Part shown: one piece after another, positions 33,900 to 41,306 of the stretch | Layout: the number at the start of each line of letters is the position of its first letter | Numbering within the stretch: position 1 is the first letter of the stretch | NCBI RefSeq assembly: GCF_900119695.1 | Contig: NZ_LT632547.1 | Location: 1,518,893-1,582,892 of the forward strand | Direction of reading: 5' to 3' | Source of the DNA: Actinomyces urinae | Lineage (GTDB): Bacteria; Actinomycetota; Actinomycetes; Actinomycetales; Actinomycetaceae | DNA: 64,000 nt | Position numbers and translations under genes: made by a program | Notes under the pieces: model-generated | Told to the model about the DNA's origin: nothing | The model's input: the letters and a program-made list of their open reading frames with translations, nothing else | Databases searched by the model: none

Positions 33900-33937
33900 G
33901 GGCCTTTATCGATCTTGTAACAGGTTGATAAAGGCCC
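33900..33937 (+). terminator. Hairpin after the debranching-enzyme gene
   Basis: gggcctttatc (33900-33910) pairs with gataaaggccc (33927-33937). The ttgaca of the next promoter begins at the very next base, so terminator and promoter abut. Confidence 0.65.
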
Positions 33938-33967
33938 TTGACATTGTGTCTGGGCGTACCCTAGTTT
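33938..33967 (+). promoter_or_regulatory. Promoter of the GH13 module
   Basis: A perfect -35 ttgaca (33938-33943) is followed after 18 bp by tagttt (33962-33967). The downstream palindrome at 33976-33989 would lie near +3 to +16. Confidence 0.65.
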
Positions 33968-33975
33968 TGAACGTG

Positions 33976-33989
33976 TCGACGCGCGTCGA
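33976..33989. promoter_or_regulatory. LacI-type operator of the GH13 module
   Basis: tcgacgcgcgtcga is a perfect 14-bp palindrome with the central CG typical of LacI-family sites. It overlaps the expected transcription start and is probably bound by the regulator encoded at 39091. Confidence 0.65.
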
Positions 33990-34046
33990 TAGATTCCGAG
34001 GCGTGTGCCGATTCAACACATTGATTGTTAAGACGAGGGAGTCTTC

Positions 34047-35339
34047 ATGAAAGCAAAAGTCGCGTTAGTGGCGGTGGCAGGCTTGGCATTGGCCGGCCTC
34101 ACCGCGTGTGGCACAGGGACGCAGTCGAGTGCCCCGTCGGCGGATGACGTCAAGTTCGAAGGCCGCGGTCCTATTACCTACGTTCAGGGTAAGGACAACT
34201 CCGGCAAAATCCAGGGTTTGATGGACATGTGGAACGAGGAGCACCCTGACGAGAAGGTGACGATGATCGAGCTCTCAACGGAGCCTGATCAGCAGCGTCA
34301 GTCGATGATTCAGAACGCTGAGACTAAGTCAAACGCGTACTGTACGGAAAGCGTTGACAATGTTTGGGTGGGCGAGTTTGCTGCTAACCAGTGGATTTTG
34401 CCACTGCCGGAAGACGAGATGAACAAGGAAGAGTTCCTTGAGCCGGTTTGGAACACGGGCCTGTACCGAGACCAGCTTTATGCGGTTCCGCACGGCTCGG
34501 ATGGGGCGCTCCTCTACTACCGTGCAGATCTACTACGCGAAGCCGGTTTTGATCACGCTCCAAGCACCTGGGATGAAATGGCTCAGATGTGTGAAGCCGT
34601 GCAGGCTAAGCCAGGTAACGAGGGCATGAGTTGCTATGCGGGACAGTTTGCCAAGTATGAAGGCCTGACGGTTAACATTGACGAGATCATCCACACTGCT
34701 GGTGGCCAGATCATTGATCCTTCCACTGGCGAGGTAGTAGTTGATTCTCCCGAGGCCAAGGCTGGTCTGGAGAAGTTGAGCGAATGGATCAAGGACGGCA
34801 AGATCGCTCAGGAAACCCTGGATTACAACGAAGAGGATGGGCGTAGCGCGTTCCAGTCCGGTAAGGTGATTTTCCTGCGTAACTGGCCGTACGTTTACTC
34901 CCTGGTTCAAAACGAGGTTCCTGACATGGAGTTTGATGTTGCTCCTTTGCCGGGCTTTGAAGAGGGCAAGATTGGTGCCTCCTCGCTGGGCGGCCACAAC
35001 ATTGCGATTTCCAGTTTCTGTGAGAACAAGGCAACTGCTTTGGACTTCGTCAAGTTCTACACGAGTGCTGAGGCTCAGGCATATATGCTAAGAGAAGCCT
35101 CCCTCGCCCCGGTTTATACCTCGGTTTATGACGATCCTGCCAATATTGAGCAGTATCCGTACCTGCCTACGTTGAAACAGTCGATTGAAGCTGCTTACCC
35201 GCGTCCTCAGGTGCCGAACTACGGTGACGTGACCGCTGCGATTCAAGATGCTTCGTTCCCTGTGCTGAAGGGCGAGCAGTCTGTTGATGCTGCGATTGCG
35301 GACCTAGCCGCTAAGCTCACTGAGCTGACCGGACAGTAA
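34047..35339 (+). CDS. Sugar ABC substrate-binding lipoprotein, GH13 module
   Basis: The 430-residue protein starts with a lipoprotein signal (MKAKVALVAVAGLALAGLTAC, Cys21). The mature part is a two-lobe binding protein of the trehalose/maltose/alpha-glucoside type, judged from PHGSDGALLYYRADLLREAG and EGLTVNIDEIIHTAGG. gaggga precedes the ATG. It is the first gene of the operon and is followed by a long hairpin before the permeases. Confidence 0.92.
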   Translation: MKAKVALVAVAGLALAGLTACGTGTQSSAPSADDVKFEGRGPITYVQGKDNSGKIQGLMDMWNEEHPDEKVTMIELSTEPDQQRQSMIQNAETKSNAYCTESVDNVWVGEFAANQWILPLPEDEMNKEEFLEPVWNTGLYRDQLYAVPHGSDGALLYYRADLLREAGFDHAPSTWDEMAQMCEAVQAKPGNEGMSCYAGQFAKYEGLTVNIDEIIHTAGGQIIDPSTGEVVVDSPEAKAGLEKLSEWIKDGKIAQETLDYNEEDGRSAFQSGKVIFLRNWPYVYSLVQNEVPDMEFDVAPLPGFEEGKIGASSLGGHNIAISSFCENKATALDFVKFYTSAEAQAYMLREASLAPVYTSVYDDPANIEQYPYLPTLKQSIEAAYPRPQVPNYGDVTAAIQDASFPVLKGEQSVDAAIADLAAKLTELTGQ

Positions 35340-35357
35340 GCGAACGCTTAGAACCTG

Positions 35358-35397
35358 TTGGGCTGTCGCGTTTTGGGTTCAAAATGCGACAGCCCAA
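35358..35397 (+). terminator. Intercistronic 17-bp hairpin
   Basis: ttgggctgtcgcgtttt (35358-35374) pairs with aaaatgcgacagcccaa (35381-35397) with a single G-T wobble and a 6-base loop. No T-run follows, and the permease start is 17 bp later. It probably stabilises the binding-protein mRNA or causes partial termination. Confidence 0.75.
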
Positions 35398-35413
35398 TGG
35401 GAAAGAGGCATAA

Positions 35414-36490
35414 ATGTCTGCAAGCACAGTGGTAAAACCTTCACGAAACCGCAAATCTTCTAGGGCGAAGCAACAGGCGCGATTGGCGTGGTGGCTCGTC
35501 GCTCCAACGATTCTGGTTATTTCAATTGTTATTATCTTCCCTACCCTTACCTCGGTTTACCAGTCCTTCTTCGGGGCTAAGGGCATAGATCCGGCAACTG
35601 GATTTGTTAACCAAACAGAGCCCTTTGTTGGGTTCCAGAACTACATCAATATGTTCCAGGGCGATAGTGGTGCTCGATTCCAGACGGCCTTTTGGAACAC
35701 CACGCTTTTTACGGTAACTACCGTTGCTGTCGAGACGCTGCTCGGCGTAACGATGGCGCTTATTATGCATAAGGCAATGAAGGGCAGAGGCCTGGTTCGC
35801 GCTGCAATTTTAATTCCTTGGGCAATCCCAACGGCGGTATCGGCGATCCTTTGGCGTTGGATCTTCGATACTAACGGTATTGCAAATGCGCTTATTGGTA
35901 CCCAGGTTATTTGGGCGATTGGTGACTGGTCAGCAAAACTTACTGTCATCATTGCGGATAGCTGGAAGACAGCGCCTTTCATCGGATTGCTTACCTTAGC
36001 TGGTTTGCAGATGATCCCCGAGGAAGTATACGAAGCAGCAAAGATCGATGGTGCGAATGCTTGGAAGCGTTTCGTCCATATCACTATGCCGCTGGTGAAG
36101 CCTGCTTTGATTATTGCTGTGCTGTTCAGAATGCTTGACGCGATGAGGATGTTTGATCTTCCATACATCTTGATCGGGGCAAGGAAGAGCTCGGTTGAGA
36201 CGCTTTCGATGCTCGTACAGGACGAGGCTTCGAATCTTCGCTACGGTAGCGCGGCTGCGTATGCGCTGGTGCTGTTCCTCTACGTCTTCCTTCTGGCTTT
36301 CGCATTCGTGAAGGTAATGGGAGCAGAGATTATTTCTAGTGAGGGTGAGAAACGTAGGGGCGTTCCGCTCTCCCTTATTCGCAGGGGTTACAGGAAGGAT
36401 TCATCTCCCAAGTCCGCAACTGCTACGGCGGAAGCGGCTGGCGTGCATGAGAGCAGTAATCAGTTGTTAGCAGGAGGGAAAGAGCGATGA
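35414..36490 (+). CDS. Sugar ABC permease (MalF-like), GH13 module
   Basis: The 358-residue protein has six helices and EAA loop YEAAKIDGANAWKRFVHITMP. The C-terminus carries a ~50-residue basic and Ala/Ser-rich cytoplasmic extension beyond the last helix. A site of aaagagg precedes the ATG. It overlaps the next permease gene by four bases (atga at 36487). Confidence 0.92.
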   Translation: MSASTVVKPSRNRKSSRAKQQARLAWWLVAPTILVISIVIIFPTLTSVYQSFFGAKGIDPATGFVNQTEPFVGFQNYINMFQGDSGARFQTAFWNTTLFTVTTVAVETLLGVTMALIMHKAMKGRGLVRAAILIPWAIPTAVSAILWRWIFDTNGIANALIGTQVIWAIGDWSAKLTVIIADSWKTAPFIGLLTLAGLQMIPEEVYEAAKIDGANAWKRFVHITMPLVKPALIIAVLFRMLDAMRMFDLPYILIGARKSSVETLSMLVQDEASNLRYGSAAAYALVLFLYVFLLAFAFVKVMGAEIISSEGEKRRGVPLSLIRRGYRKDSSPKSATATAEAAGVHESSNQLLAGGKER

Positions 36491-37329
36491 GCCCGAAATT
36501 GAAGAGGTCATTAACTTCCACGTCCTCATGGCTGGGAATTGTGGTAATCATAATTTTTTGCTTGGCTCCGTTTTATTGGATGATCGTTTCCTCCCTACGT
36601 CCAGCGCGAGATATTTTCGACATTTCGCTATGGCCGAAAGAAGTCAGCTGGGAGAACTACCTTGCGGTGTTCGATCCGGAACGTGGCTTTGGAACATCAC
36701 TGTTAAACTCGCTGATTGTGGCCGGAACAACCACGATCTTGGCTCTACTCGTAGCAACCGTGGCCGCTTACGCGTTGGCACGTTTGGAGTTCAGAGGCAA
36801 GACGCTTTTGCTCACGATTATTATCGCGACGTCGATGTTCCCGCTGGTGGCGATCATCGTCCCGCTGTTGAAGTTGTTTACGTCTTGGGGCTGGATTAAC
36901 ACTTACCAATCGATGATCTTGCCCAGCCTTTCGTTCGCATTGCCGCTGGCAGTGTGGAATCTGACGAGCTTCTTCAAGCAGATTCCGGTGGATTTGGAAC
37001 AGGCTGCGATGGTGGACGGTTGCACGCCCGGTCAGGCGTTTAGGAAAGTTATTTTGCCTATTGCGGCCCCCGGCATGTTTACCACGGCAATCATTGTGTT
37101 CATCAATGCTTGGAACGAATTCCTGATTGCCGTGACGATGGTTAATGATACGGCGATGCAGACCGCGCCTGTGGCCATCTCAAAGTTCGGTGGAGTTAGT
37201 CAGTTCCAAACGCCATACGGCTCGCAAATGGCTGCAGGTGTTGTTGTGACCATCCCGCTTCTGATTCTGGTTTTGATCTTCCAAAGAAGAATCGTTGCCG
37301 GCCTTGCTGCCGGAAGTATCAAACAGTAG
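36487..37329 (+). CDS. Sugar ABC permease (MalG-like), GH13 module
   Basis: The 280-residue protein has six helices, the EAA loop EQAAMVDGCTPGQAFRKVILP and a MalG-type end (QRRIVAGLAAGSIKQ). Coupled by overlap to the previous gene. The GH13 gene starts 34 bp later. Confidence 0.92.
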   Translation: MSPKLKRSLTSTSSWLGIVVIIIFCLAPFYWMIVSSLRPARDIFDISLWPKEVSWENYLAVFDPERGFGTSLLNSLIVAGTTTILALLVATVAAYALARLEFRGKTLLLTIIIATSMFPLVAIIVPLLKLFTSWGWINTYQSMILPSLSFALPLAVWNLTSFFKQIPVDLEQAAMVDGCTPGQAFRKVILPIAAPGMFTTAIIVFINAWNEFLIAVTMVNDTAMQTAPVAISKFGGVSQFQTPYGSQMAAGVVVTIPLLILVLIFQRRIVAGLAAGSIKQ

Positions 37330-37363
37330 AGTTCCGCATTTCGTAAAAGAGGAGGAGATTTCT

Positions 37364-39025
37364 TTGACCAACGTTCAAAGAAGCGACTGGGATCAGTGGT
37401 GGCGCACCGCTGTGATTTACCAGGTTTATCCGCGTAGTTTCAGTGATTCAAACAATGATGGCCTAGGCGATGTGCGGGGCATCATTAACCGGTTGGATTA
37501 TTTGAAGAAGCTTGGGGTTGATGCGATTTGGATGTCTCCGCACTATCCATCTTTGCAGGCTGACGCGGGTTATGACGTGGCGGACTATTTCGATGTCAAC
37601 CCTGAATATGGAACTTTGGACGAGTTTGATGAGTTGATCGCGCAGGCGCACAAGCGCGACATCAAAATCATCATCGACGTTGTCCCGAACCACTCTTCGG
37701 ATCAGATGAAGCTGTTCCAAGATGCATTGGAGGCGGGTCCGAACTCGCCGGAGCGTGACCTGTACATGTTCCGTTACCGCGAAGGAAAGCGACCAAACAA
37801 CTGGGGTTCCATGTTTGGTGGTCCAGCGTGGACTGCGGTTGATTCCCTCACGAATAATGAGGCGGATCGAAACTGGTGGTACCTGCACTTGTTTGCTCCT
37901 GAACAGCCGGACTTCAACTGGGAGAACCCGGAGGTACACGAGTTCTTCAAGTCCTATCTGCGTTTCTGGTGTGACCGGGGAGTGGATGGTTTCCGCGTTG
38001 ACGTGGCGCATGGCCTTGTGAAGGCGCCGGGCCTGCCTGATGATGAGATTGGTCCGGATCGTTGGTCGGATGAGGCGCTGAGCTTCGACCAAACGGGCGG
38101 TCCGTTCTGGGATCAACCCGGTGTGCACGACATTTACCGTGAATGGCGTAGTGTCCTCGATGAATATGGACGCGATCGCATGCTTGTTGCGGAAGCCTGG
38201 CTGACGCCAGAGCGTGAGGCCCTCTATGTTCGTGAGGACGAGATGAGTCAGCAGTTCAACTTCAACTATTTGAAGGCGAACTGGGATGCGAAGCGTGTTC
38301 GCGCGGCAATCGATGACCCTATTAAGGCTAATGGAGTAGTGGGCGCTCCGGTCACTTGGGTGACGAGCAATCATGACGTTGTGCGCGCGACTACGCGTTA
38401 TGGTTATGAACCGCAGATCAACTATGACCGGGGTATTGGTGTGGATGATCCGCAGCCTGACCGCGAGCTAGGTCTTGCGCGTGCGAAGGGCATGGCGGTA
38501 TTCACCATGGGTCTCCCGGGTTCGATGTACATCTATCAGGGTGAGGAACTTGGGCTTCCCGAGGTTACTGACCTACCCGATGAGAGCCGTCAAGATCCAA
38601 ATTGGCTTCGTACAGGCCATCAAGTTCGAGGTCGTGATGGGTGCCGCGTGCCGATTCCGTGGGAGGCAGATGCGCCTCACTTCGGTTTTGGCACGGGTGA
38701 CACGTGGCTACCGCAGCCGGATTACTTCGGTGAGTTCGCGGCGGATGTTCAGGAGGATGATCCGGCCTCGACGCTTAACCTGTACCGCCGCGTGTTGAAG
38801 CTCCGCCGCGAGCTTGAGCTTGCGAACGGCGCCGTCGAGTGGGTAGATCTGGGGGACCAGAACATCCTTGCGATCCGCAATAAGGGCGTGCTACTCGTGT
38901 TGAACATGGGTTCTAAGCCGGTGACAATCAAGGACGTTACTAACGTAGTCGCGTCGTCTTGCGATGTTCTTATCGATGACGGCGAGGCCGTTGTGCCCGC
39001 AAACGGTGGAGCGTGGCTCCGATAG
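37364..39025 (+). CDS. Alpha-glucosidase / oligo-1,6-glucosidase type GH13
   Basis: The start is TTG 37364 with gaggagga 8-14 bp upstream; the frame is open from 37295 inside the permease gene. The 553-residue product has the GH13 signatures: YQVYPRSFSDSNNDGLGD (exo-alpha-glucosidase subgroup), DVVPNH (105-110), nucleophile D213 in GFRVDVA, acid E277 in MLVAEAW, and SNHD (335-338). It has no signal peptide and should hydrolyse imported maltose-, isomaltose-, trehalose- or sucrose-like sugars in the cytoplasm. The QPDFNWENP segment is common in alpha-glucosidases. Confidence 0.9.
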   Translation: MTNVQRSDWDQWWRTAVIYQVYPRSFSDSNNDGLGDVRGIINRLDYLKKLGVDAIWMSPHYPSLQADAGYDVADYFDVNPEYGTLDEFDELIAQAHKRDIKIIIDVVPNHSSDQMKLFQDALEAGPNSPERDLYMFRYREGKRPNNWGSMFGGPAWTAVDSLTNNEADRNWWYLHLFAPEQPDFNWENPEVHEFFKSYLRFWCDRGVDGFRVDVAHGLVKAPGLPDDEIGPDRWSDEALSFDQTGGPFWDQPGVHDIYREWRSVLDEYGRDRMLVAEAWLTPEREALYVREDEMSQQFNFNYLKANWDAKRVRAAIDDPIKANGVVGAPVTWVTSNHDVVRATTRYGYEPQINYDRGIGVDDPQPDRELGLARAKGMAVFTMGLPGSMYIYQGEELGLPEVTDLPDESRQDPNWLRTGHQVRGRDGCRVPIPWEADAPHFGFGTGDTWLPQPDYFGEFAADVQEDDPASTLNLYRRVLKLRRELELANGAVEWVDLGDQNILAIRNKGVLLVLNMGSKPVTIKDVTNVVASSCDVLIDDGEAVVPANGGAWLR

Positions 39026-39031
39026 GTAAGT

Positions 39032-39080
39032 AATGCATGTGCATAGGGAGCAAGCCCCTATGCACATGCATTATTGTTTT
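39032..39080 (+). terminator. Terminator of the GH13 operon
   Basis: aatgcatgtgcataggg (39032-39048) and its exact complement (39056-39072) form a 17-bp stem followed by attgtttt. It separates the GH13 gene from the LacI gene, which begins only 10 bp later, so the regulator may be reached by readthrough. Confidence 0.88.
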
Positions 39081-39090
39081 GGGAGGTTGT

Positions 39091-40113
39091 ATGGGCGTTA
39101 CGCGAGCTGACGTTGCTAGGTACGCCGGAGTGTCGCCGTCGACGGTCTCCTACGTGTTCTCGGGGGCGCGTCCGATTGGTGACGATACGCGCCAGAAGGT
39201 ACTTAGCGTTGCGAAACAGCTTGGGTATGTGCCCAATGCCTATGCGGCAAATCTGGCGGCGCGAAACTTGCGCACTATCGGTATTCACTTAAACCTTACG
39301 AACTCTGGCTTGGATCGTAGCTCTGCTGAATACGTGACAGGCATGATGCAGCGCTGTACTGAGCTGGGGCTCACCCTGTTGGTGCCGACAACCGTGGGTA
39401 ATGATGAGGACACATTTCGCACGTTTCTACGGTCACGTTTGCTTGATGGCGTGATTTATATGGAAGTCGAGCTAGATGATTGGCGCGAGGATGTCCTGCT
39501 GTCAGAAAAGGTGCCCGCGGTGGCCCTGGGATTCTCAGGTAGGAAGGGCGGCGTTCCTTACGTTGAGACTGACTTCGACTCCGTGGGGCGAGTCGCGATT
39601 GATGAGTGTATCGCTCATGGACACGGCCAAGCTTTGTTAGTGGGCAGAAAACCCCGCTATTCAAGCTCTGGTGATCGCGTTGGGAGATCGATCCATAAGG
39701 CTGCGATAAAGCACGCTTGCGAACGCGGTTTTCACCTGGATGAGGTGTTTTTGCCTGTGAACTTCCTCGCCTCCCAGCAAGTCATTCCTTGGATGCGTGA
39801 TAATCGGGATCAACATCCGGTGATTATTACTGACAACATGCCGGTAGCGGAGGGCGTGATCGGTTTTGCTGCCGACAATGGGTTTGAGCTTGCCCGCGAT
39901 TATTCGATTATGACTCTGGGCAGCCAGATCGGTTACACGGCTGATACAGCGTTTGATTTGTCGGAGGTTTCAACGGATCGCGAGCAGATGGGCCGCCAAT
40001 GCGTGGATCTGTTGGTTGAGGCTTCGCGCGCGAAGTCCGTTGAAGACCTCCCAAATAGTGTGGTGTTTGAGCCGAAGTTTATTGATCGAGGCTCGCTGGC
40101 ATCACTGGTATAG
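39091..40113 (+). CDS. LacI family regulator of the GH13 module
   Basis: The ATG at 39091 has gggaggt upstream (39081-39087); the frame is open from 39037, but that part runs through the terminator hairpin. The 340-residue protein has the helix-turn-helix VTRADVARYAGVSPSTVSYVFSG, hinge AYAANLAARN and an effector domain. Its position at the end of the GH13 module suggests it binds the palindrome at 33976-33989. Confidence 0.9.
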   Translation: MGVTRADVARYAGVSPSTVSYVFSGARPIGDDTRQKVLSVAKQLGYVPNAYAANLAARNLRTIGIHLNLTNSGLDRSSAEYVTGMMQRCTELGLTLLVPTTVGNDEDTFRTFLRSRLLDGVIYMEVELDDWREDVLLSEKVPAVALGFSGRKGGVPYVETDFDSVGRVAIDECIAHGHGQALLVGRKPRYSSSGDRVGRSIHKAAIKHACERGFHLDEVFLPVNFLASQQVIPWMRDNRDQHPVIITDNMPVAEGVIGFAADNGFELARDYSIMTLGSQIGYTADTAFDLSEVSTDREQMGRQCVDLLVEASRAKSVEDLPNSVVFEPKFIDRGSLASLV

Positions 40114-40162
40114 CAGTAGACGGGGGCGACGCAGTGGCATATTTTTGCCCTTCACATCTGGC

Positions 40163-40915
40163 TCATAACCGAGGGGCTTTAAGCAGTTGCTCCGCTTCTT
40201 CGTGTCCGGGGAAGTAGCGGGCAACGAGGGCATGAAAGCGCGGAGTGTGTCCACGCTCAATCAGATGCACGAGTTCGTGGGTTAGCACGTAGTCCAAGCA
40301 CTGCTCGGGTTTCTTCGCCAGGTTGGTGCTCAGCCAGATTCGTGTTGCGCGCGGGTTGCAGGTGCCCCAGCGGGTCCGCATTTTCTTGACTCTATACTCA
40401 TTGGCGGTCAGCCCGGTGATGGCCTCGCACCGTTTAATAGCTGTAGGTAAGGCGAGCTTGAGCTGCTCGCGATACCACTCGGTTAAAACGCCCTCTCGCT
40501 TTTGGCGTGTAGAGCCGGCGGGCAGGGCCATAATCAAATGCTCGTCGCGCACGTGCACACTCGTGTGGGCGGATTCGCGCACTTCAAGGGTGAGGGGGCG
40601 CCCCCACAGGAAGTGAGTCTCACCAGCAGCGTAGGAGGGGCAGTCGCGCACCTGCCGTTCAATGCGCTTGCGGCCGCGCTCGATGGTGGCCAGGTGAGCC
40701 AGCACAAAGTCGCGTAGCGCCCGCTTGGGTACGCCACGCGGAGCGGTGATAACAACATTGCCAAACGGCGGCTTCACTCGCAGGTACATGTTCTTCAGGC
40801 CGATTTTACGCAGAACAGTAATAGTGATCCCCGCGACCTCAAGCGTTTCGGTGCTCACAACTCGCGGTTGCGCGCGTCGTATCCGCCTTCGCGGGCGCGG
40901 GGATCGGCCAGTCAT
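40163..40915 (-). CDS. YgjP-like zinc metallopeptidase (DUF45/SprT-like)
   Basis: The start at 40915 has ggaga upstream; the frame runs to 40975 but without a ribosome site. The 250-residue protein has the zinc motif HELVHLIERGHTPRF, that is HExxH followed by a third His, and the conserved RWGTCN box before it. This is the YgjP/WLM-type metal-dependent hydrolase family, of uncertain substrate. The N-terminus is strongly basic (RSPRPRRRIRRAQPR). Confidence 0.85.
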   Translation of the reverse strand: MTGRSPRPRRRIRRAQPRVVSTETLEVAGITITVLRKIGLKNMYLRVKPPFGNVVITAPRGVPKRALRDFVLAHLATIERGRKRIERQVRDCPSYAAGETHFLWGRPLTLEVRESAHTSVHVRDEHLIMALPAGSTRQKREGVLTEWYREQLKLALPTAIKRCEAITGLTANEYRVKKMRTRWGTCNPRATRIWLSTNLAKKPEQCLDYVLTHELVHLIERGHTPRFHALVARYFPGHEEAEQLLKAPRL

Positions 40916-41306
40916 GAAAGTTCTCCGTGGCGTTCGGGCGGACATTTTGAGTAGTGACTGCAGTTTAGGTGGCAAGGCGGGAAGGTAGTGAGAGGATTCT
41001 CAAAACTGGTTTTTTTGGGGGGGGGATCCTTGCCATTACAGGGGAAAGTGCCAAAAGCTCTTTTCAAATGTGATCTTGCAGTTCGAAAACGGAAATTATA
41101 GTCTCCACGTAAGAGTTTAGTCCTATAGTCCTAATTTCCATTAATTCGGCAGTTGTGGGACTGCTGATCGTTGCTCTAGTGCAATTCGTGTTAACCGTGA
41201 GGTTGGCACGGCTTACTTCACCATCAACAGATGCGAGTGGTCGCGCAGCGAGCCGTCAGATCTGCTCTATGTCCAGAATATCTTCGCGGAAGGAAGATTT
41301 AACAGC
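40916..41306. other. 391-bp intergenic region before the first surface-protein gene
   Basis: It contains the 5' region of the metallopeptidase gene, a T7-G9 homopolymer block (41010-41025) and AT-rich sequence. Hexamers such as tatagt (41097-) and ctatag (41123-) are possible -10 elements. A ggaagga ribosome site (41288-41294) precedes the ATG. No RNA gene or ORF of its own is seen. Confidence 0.6.
41010..41025 (+). repeat. Homopolymer tract T7 then G9
   Basis: Seven T (41010-41016) are followed by nine G (41017-41025), 281 bp upstream of the 1759-residue surface protein. Runs of this length are prone to slipped-strand change, but this one is not within a coding sequence. Confidence 0.7.
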
